Shown here: positions 59,735 to 64,000 of the stretch, piece after piece
How positions within the stretch are numbered: the first letter of the stretch is position 1
Layout: each line of letters begins with the position of its first letter
NCBI RefSeq assembly: GCF_019104745.1
Contig: NZ_JAHRWL010000001.1
Coordinates: 1,531,001-1,595,000, forward strand
From: Thalassococcus arenae
Lineage (GTDB): Bacteria > Pseudomonadota > Alphaproteobacteria > Rhodobacterales > Rhodobacteraceae
DNA: 64,000 nt
Reading direction: 5' to 3'
Notes under the pieces: model-generated
Seen by the model: the letters and a program-made list of their open reading frames with translations, nothing else
What the model was told of the DNA's origin: nothing
Databases searched by the model: none
Translations under genes and position numbers: made by a program

Positions 59735-61243
59735 ATGTCGAAACCTGTCATCCTGTGCATCCTAGACGGCTGGGGCCTGCGCGAAGACGCGGCCAACAAT
59801 GCGCCAAAGCTGGCCGACACGCCGACCATGGACGAGTTGACCGCGACTTGCCCGCACGCGGAGTTGATCACCCACGGCCCGGATGTGGGCCTGCCGACCG
59901 GCCAGATGGGCAATTCCGAAGTCGGCCACACCAATATCGGGGCGGGGCGTGTGGTGGCGATGGACCTGGGCCAGATTGATCTGGCCATCGAGGACGGCAG
60001 TTTCTTCGAAAACGACTCCATCCTCGACTTCGCGGCCAAGGTGAAGGCGGCGGGCGGCACCGCTCATGTCATGGGACTGACCTCGGACGGCGGAGTGCAT
60101 TCGCATTCCAGCCACGTGCTCGCGGCGGCAAAGGTGTTGACCGATGCGGGACTGCCGGTGTCTTTGCACGCGATCACCGACGGGCGCGACGTGCCTCCGC
60201 AATCCGCGGCCGAGCAAGTGGCGGCATTCGAAGCCGCATTGCCGGAAGGCGCCCGGATCGTCACCGTATCGGGACGCTACTATGCCATGGACCGCGACAA
60301 CCGATGGGAACGCGTCGAACGCGCATATCGCCCCATGGTCGAAGGTTCGGGCGAAACACGCGCCAGCGCCGTGGCCGGGATCGAGGCAAGCTATGACGCC
60401 GGGAAAACCGACGAATTCATCGAGCCTTTCGTGATCGGCGACTACAGTGGCATTCAGCCGGGTGACGGTGTCTTTTTCGTGAATTTCCGGGCCGACCGCG
60501 CGCGCGAGATCCTTGCCGCGATCGGGGCCCCCGATTTCGACGGGTTCGATCGTGACAGACCGGCGCTCAGCGCGTTGCTGGGCATGGTGGAGTATTCCGA
60601 CGCCCACAACGCATACATGACGACGGCCTATCCCAAGCGCGAAATCGTCAACACCCTGGGCGAATGGGTGGCCAAGCACGGGTTGCGGCAATACCGGCTG
60701 GCCGAGACCGAAAAATACCCGCATGTGACGTTCTTCCTGAACGGCGGGCAGGAAGTGCCGGAAGTGGGCGAGGACCGCTTCATGCCGAAATCTCCCAAGG
60801 TCGCGACCTATGATCTGCAGCCCGAAATGAGCGCGCCCGAAGTCACCGAAAAATTCGTGGCCGCAATCGAGGCGGGCTACGACCTGATCGTCACCAACTA
60901 CGCCAACCCGGATATGGTCGGCCACACCGGCGATCTGGGCGCTGCGATCAAGGCCTGTGAAGCGGTCGACCAGGGCCTCGCGCAAGTGGTCGCCGCGACC
61001 AAGAAGGCCGGCGGCGCGCTACTCATCATCGCCGATCATGGCAATTGCGAGACGATGGTCGACCCGGAAACCGGTGGCCCGCACACTGCACATACGACGA
61101 ACCTCGTGCCGGTGATCCTGTTCGGCGGACCAAAGGGGGCATCGTTGCGCAACGGCAGGCTGGCCGATGTGGCGCCGACGCTGCTGCAGTTGATGGGTTT
61201 GCCGAAGCCCGACGAGATGACCGGAGAGAGCCTGATCGCGTGA
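59735..61243 (+). CDS. gpmI: 2,3-bisphosphoglycerate-independent phosphoglycerate mutase
   Basis: A 502-residue Mn-dependent mutase of the alkaline phosphatase superfamily. LCILDGWGLRE holds the first metal aspartate, and the catalytic serine is in GNSEVGHTNIGAGR; TDGRDVPPQSA, NFRADRAREI, DMVGHTGDL and ADHGNCETM supply the other metal ligands. It interconverts 3- and 2-phosphoglycerate in glycolysis and gluconeogenesis. The stop overlaps the start of the EnvC-like gene (GTGA), the first of a run gpmI-envC-ctpA seen across alphaproteobacteria. Confidence 0.96.
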   Translation: MSKPVILCILDGWGLREDAANNAPKLADTPTMDELTATCPHAELITHGPDVGLPTGQMGNSEVGHTNIGAGRVVAMDLGQIDLAIEDGSFFENDSILDFAAKVKAAGGTAHVMGLTSDGGVHSHSSHVLAAAKVLTDAGLPVSLHAITDGRDVPPQSAAEQVAAFEAALPEGARIVTVSGRYYAMDRDNRWERVERAYRPMVEGSGETRASAVAGIEASYDAGKTDEFIEPFVIGDYSGIQPGDGVFFVNFRADRAREILAAIGAPDFDGFDRDRPALSALLGMVEYSDAHNAYMTTAYPKREIVNTLGEWVAKHGLRQYRLAETEKYPHVTFFLNGGQEVPEVGEDRFMPKSPKVATYDLQPEMSAPEVTEKFVAAIEAGYDLIVTNYANPDMVGHTGDLGAAIKACEAVDQGLAQVVAATKKAGGALLIIADHGNCETMVDPETGGPHTAHTTNLVPVILFGGPKGASLRNGRLADVAPTLLQLMGLPKPDEMTGESLIA

Positions 61244-62358
61244 GACGCCTCGCTCTGGCATTGGGGATTGTGGTTGCAACCGGCGCTCTGGCGGATGGGC
61301 GCGCTGCACAGCAGGCCGCGCAGGCCTTGACAGAAGCGGCGCAGAAACTCGAAGCCGCGGACGGCGCGCGCGACCGCGTCAAGGCCCTGACCGAAACCGT
61401 GCAGGCCTATGAGGCGGGCCTGGCCGCGATGCGTGAAGGGTTGCGGGCCGCAGCGGTCCGGGAAACCGAACTGAGCCGCCGGCTGGAGGCGCGTGAGGCC
61501 GAGGTCGCCGGGCTGTTGGCCGCCCTGTCCGGTCTGGGCGCCGGGGCGTCTGCCGGGTCGCTCCTGCATCCGCAGGGGCCGGTGGGCGCAGCGCGTGCCG
61601 GTATGCTCCTGTCGTCGGTGACACCGGGCCTGGCAAGCCAGGCCCAGGCTCTGCGCGCCGACCTCGACGAAGCGCGTGCCTTGCGGCAGATCCAACAGGA
61701 CGCGGCCGATCAACTCAACGCGGGGCTGTCCGGGGTGCAAACGGCCCGGACCGCGCTTAGCCAGGCGGTGGCCAACCGCACCGATCTGCCACGCAAGTTC
61801 ACCGAGGACCCGGTGCGCACGGCGATCCTGATCGCGTCGGCCGAAACGCTGGGCAGTTTCGCCCGCGATCTTGACCGGATCGCCCTGGACGAGGTTCCTG
61901 TGGACCTCGATGTGCTGGACGACCGCAAAGGCGTTCTGCCCATGCCGGTCCAGGGGGTCGTCCTGCGCGAATTCGACCAGGCCGATGCCGCCGGGGTGCA
62001 ACGGCCGGGCCTGGTGGTCGCCACCGGGGCACGTGCCTTGGTCACCACACCCGTCGCTGCGACCATCCGCTATCGCGGGCCGCTGCTGGACTACGGGCTG
62101 GTCTCGATCCTGGAACCGCAGGCGGGTGTCCTGTTCGTTTTGGCGGGTCTGGAAACCGCGTTCGGCGAGACCGGGCAGGTGCTGCCCGAAGGCGCACCGG
62201 TGGGTCTGATGGGCGGGACGGTGCCGGATGCCGACAGCGTGCTTTCACCTTCCGGTGAAAGGGGTGGCGCCGACCGGACGGAAACGCTCTATATAGAAGT
62301 CAGAGAAGGCGACGTGCCTGTCGATCCACGCGCGTGGTTCGCAACCGACAAGGGATAA
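61240..62358 (+). CDS. EnvC-like murein hydrolase activator
   Basis: A 372-residue exported protein: signal peptide (about 1-22), an Ala/Glu-rich coiled coil (about 22-200) and a C-terminal LytM/M23-type domain (about 225-350: GVVLREFDQADAAGVQRPGL, then YGLVSILEPQAGVLFVLAGL). The His-based zinc ligands of active M23 peptidases are not visible, which fits the EnvC/NlpD class that activates amidases instead of cutting murein. The GTG at 61240 overlaps the gpmI stop and is preferred because it begins the signal peptide. Confidence 0.83.
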   Translation: MRRLALALGIVVATGALADGRAAQQAAQALTEAAQKLEAADGARDRVKALTETVQAYEAGLAAMREGLRAAAVRETELSRRLEAREAEVAGLLAALSGLGAGASAGSLLHPQGPVGAARAGMLLSSVTPGLASQAQALRADLDEARALRQIQQDAADQLNAGLSGVQTARTALSQAVANRTDLPRKFTEDPVRTAILIASAETLGSFARDLDRIALDEVPVDLDVLDDRKGVLPMPVQGVVLREFDQADAAGVQRPGLVVATGARALVTTPVAATIRYRGPLLDYGLVSILEPQAGVLFVLAGLETAFGETGQVLPEGAPVGLMGGTVPDADSVLSPSGERGGADRTETLYIEVREGDVPVDPRAWFATDKG

Positions 62359-62366
62359 CGACAACC

Positions 62367-63701
62367 ATGAAGAAATTCCTGATGGCCGCGATCGGCGGCA
62401 CTTTGGCGGGGGCGGTCGCCACCACGCAATTCGTGGGGCCGCTGCTGGCGCAGGAAACCAACCGGTCGTCATCGGTCTATGAACAGCTCGACCTGTTCGG
62501 CGACATCTTCGAACGCATCCGCGCGCAATACGTCGAAGAAGTCGAGGCGGGCGAACTGATCGAGGCGGCCATCGACGGCATGCTGACTTCGCTGGATCCG
62601 CATTCCAGCTATCTGTCGCCCGACGACGCGGCGCAGATGCGCGTGCAGACCCGGGGTGAATTCGGCGGCTTGGGCATCGAGGTCACCCAAGAAGAAGGCT
62701 TCGTCAAGGTGGTGTCGCCCATCGACGGCACCCCGGCGATGGAAGCGGGTATCGAAGCGGGCGATTTCATCACCCATGTCGACGGGGAATCGGTGCTGGG
62801 CCTGACGCTGGACGAAGCCGTCGACCTGATGCGCGGCCCGGTCGGCTCCGAGATCATCGTGACCGTGGTCCGCGAAGGCGAGGCCGAACCGTTCGACGTG
62901 TCGATCATCCGCGACACGATCAAGCTTCAGGCGGTGCGCACCCGGACCGAGGGGCAGACCGTCGTGCTGCGGATCACCACGTTCAACGACCAGACCTATG
63001 CCAACCTGTCCGAGGGATTGGCCAAACAGGTCGAAGATGCGGGCGGTATCGACAACGTCAACGGTTTCGTTCTGGACCTGCGCAACAATCCCGGCGGCTT
63101 GCTGACGCAGGCTATCCGGGTGTCCGATGCGTTCCTTGAAAAGGGCGAAATCGTCTCGACCCGCGGACGCGACCCGGCGGATGGCGAACGCTACAACGCG
63201 ACGCCGGGCGATCTGGCCGATGGCAAGCCGATCGTGGTGTTGATCAACGGCGGATCGGCCTCGGCGTCGGAAATCGTCGCAGGCGCCCTGCAGGATCATC
63301 GCCGCGCGATCGTCGTGGGCACCAAGTCCTTCGGCAAGGGTTCGGTCCAGACGGTCATGCCACTGCGCGGAGACGGCGCGATGCGCCTGACCACGGCGCG
63401 CTATTACACGCCGTCGGGCCGGTCGATCCAGTCGCTGGGGGTCAGCCCCGACATCGTCGTCGAACAGCCCCGCCGGCCCGCCGCCAGCGAAGAGGAAGAC
63501 GAGGCCACCAATCGTTTGAGCCGCACCGAGGCCGATCTGCGCGGCTCGCTCGACAACGACTCGCTGACCGAGGACGAGATCCGCCAGATCGAGGAAGACC
63601 GCGCCAAGGCCGAAGCAGCCGCCAAGCTGCGCGAGGAGGATTATCAGCTGGCCTATGCCATCGATATCCTCAAGGGCCTGTCGGCGCTCGGCCCGAACTG
63701 A
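62367..63701 (+). CDS. ctpA: Carboxy-terminal processing protease (S41)
   Basis: A 444-residue exported protease. N-terminal membrane/signal segment (about 1-30), PDZ domain (about 90-175, FGGLGIEVTQEEGFVKVVSP), and the S41 catalytic region with the nucleophile serine in NGGSASASEIVAGAL and the general-base lysine in GTKSFGKGSVQTVMPL. It cleaves C-termini of periplasmic proteins; in other bacteria it is guided by a lipoprotein and controls cell-wall hydrolases. The acidic C-terminal tail (SEEEDEATNR) is unstructured. It follows the EnvC-like gene by 8 bases. Confidence 0.92.
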   Translation: MKKFLMAAIGGTLAGAVATTQFVGPLLAQETNRSSSVYEQLDLFGDIFERIRAQYVEEVEAGELIEAAIDGMLTSLDPHSSYLSPDDAAQMRVQTRGEFGGLGIEVTQEEGFVKVVSPIDGTPAMEAGIEAGDFITHVDGESVLGLTLDEAVDLMRGPVGSEIIVTVVREGEAEPFDVSIIRDTIKLQAVRTRTEGQTVVLRITTFNDQTYANLSEGLAKQVEDAGGIDNVNGFVLDLRNNPGGLLTQAIRVSDAFLEKGEIVSTRGRDPADGERYNATPGDLADGKPIVVLINGGSASASEIVAGALQDHRRAIVVGTKSFGKGSVQTVMPLRGDGAMRLTTARYYTPSGRSIQSLGVSPDIVVEQPRRPAASEEEDEATNRLSRTEADLRGSLDNDSLTEDEIRQIEEDRAKAEAAAKLREEDYQLAYAIDILKGLSALGPN

Positions 63702-63726
63702 CTGCGCCCGTCGACCGGGTTCAAGG

Positions 63727-63752
63727 CGCCCCGCTTTCCGGCGGGGCGTTTT
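63727..63752 (+). terminator. Rho-independent terminator after ctpA
   Basis: CGCCCCGC (63727-63734), loop TTTCCG, GCGGGGCG (63741-63748) and TTTT (63749-63752). A perfect 8-base stem 25 bases past the ctpA stop. Confidence 0.87.
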
Positions 63753-63755
63753 CGT

Positions 63756-64000
63756 TCAACCTGGATCAGCCGCCCGCATTTCGGCCAGCGCGCCTCGGTC
63801 CAGCATAACTCCGCGCAGGATGACTGCGGCGGGATCGCGCAAGGTGGCCAGACCCTCAAGCGGGTTGGCGTCCAGCAGAACCAGATCGGCCCGGCGGCCG
63901 GGCGCGATGCTGCCGTCCTGGTCCCTAAGGCGGAAGAACCGAGGCGGGGCGACGGTGGCGGTGTAGAGCGCCTCGCGCGGGGTGAGACCGGCAGCGACAT
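63756..64000 (-). CDS. Amidohydrolase family protein (C-terminal part)
   Basis: The reading frame from base 63998 downwards encodes 80 residues and a TGA: AGLTPREALYTATVAP, FFRLRDQDGSIAPGRRADLV, LLDANPLEGL and VILRG. This is the C-terminal end of metal-dependent amidohydrolases (imidazolonepropionase/prolidase-like), in which the SIAPGRRADLVLLDANPL segment closes the beta-sandwich. The metal site and start are beyond the window. Other frames here on the same strand are rich in Pro/Arg and not coding. Substrate unknown. Confidence 0.8.
   Translation of the reverse strand, partial: VAAGLTPREALYTATVAPPRFFRLRDQDGSIAPGRRADLVLLDANPLEGLATLRDPAAVILRGVMLDRGALAEMRAADPG

Overview
The window is GC-rich, densely coding alphaproteobacterial DNA, most likely a chromosome segment of a Rhodobacteraceae (roseobacter-group) bacterium capable of making bacteriochlorophyll. 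The evidence is the gene families and orders: lptC-lptA-lptB followed by hpf and ptsN, the frcR/frcBCAK fructose uptake block, rimP-nusA-ylxR-infB, the radC and secA neighbourhood, several families that I know mainly from Rhodobacterales, and a bchE-bchJ pair. I see no insertion sequence, prophage, CRISPR array or replication origin.

Layout. (1) 1-2982: end of lptC, then lptA and lptB (lipopolysaccharide export), hpf (ribosome hibernation) and ptsN (PTS-Ntr EIIA), closed by an intrinsic terminator. (2) 3003-13381: a surface-glycan block. Eight genes run on the minus strand with very short gaps: cysQ, a family 2 glycosyltransferase, galU, galE, family 4, family 2 and family 14 glycosyltransferases, and a double-domain sulfotransferase. 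A lone ABC-2 permease is divergent from cysQ. Sulfotransferase plus CysQ, which removes the inhibitory by-product PAP, points to a sulfated polysaccharide. (3) 13398-18536: ROK regulator frcR and divergent frcB-frcC-frcA-frcK, with dense palindromic repeats between frcB and frcC and a double palindrome over the frcK stop codon. (4) 18826-23873: alkB-like demethylase, dnaK, dnaJ and radC, with another palindrome cluster before radC. (5) 23878-32296: an OmpA/periplasmic-binding fusion, an unknown membrane-anchored protein, secA, a parvulin, argJ, mutT and a 44-residue protein.

(6) 32363-38250, minus strand: aroQ, then rimP-nusA-ylxR-infB. A promoter and an intrinsic terminator with a competing antiterminator pairing lie just before rimP, which looks like a transcription attenuator. 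(7) 38842-49000: a Hint-like protein, tRNA-Leu(CAG), an NDUFA9-type protein, three tandem paralogous cysteine-rich proteins, an M48 lipoprotein, small conserved proteins, a nitroreductase, a CysZ/EI24-type membrane protein, methylmalonyl-CoA epimerase, a response regulator and a DUF1800/DUF1501 pair. (8) 49082-58031: aspS, a cyclopropane-synthase-like methyltransferase, bchJ, bchE and carB. The bchE-carB interval carries a perfect PpsR/CrtJ palindrome and an FNR-type box placed as expected for oxygen control of the anaerobic cyclase. (9) 58098-64000: MipA/OmpV and DUF992 proteins, gpmI, an EnvC-like protein, ctpA and the end of an amidohydrolase.

The observations most worth following up are the rimP-nusA leader attenuator, the paired redox/light sites in front of an isolated bchEJ operon, the palindrome arrays in the frc operon and before radC, the three-gene cysteine-rich cassette, and the tandem sulfotransferase linked to cysQ.
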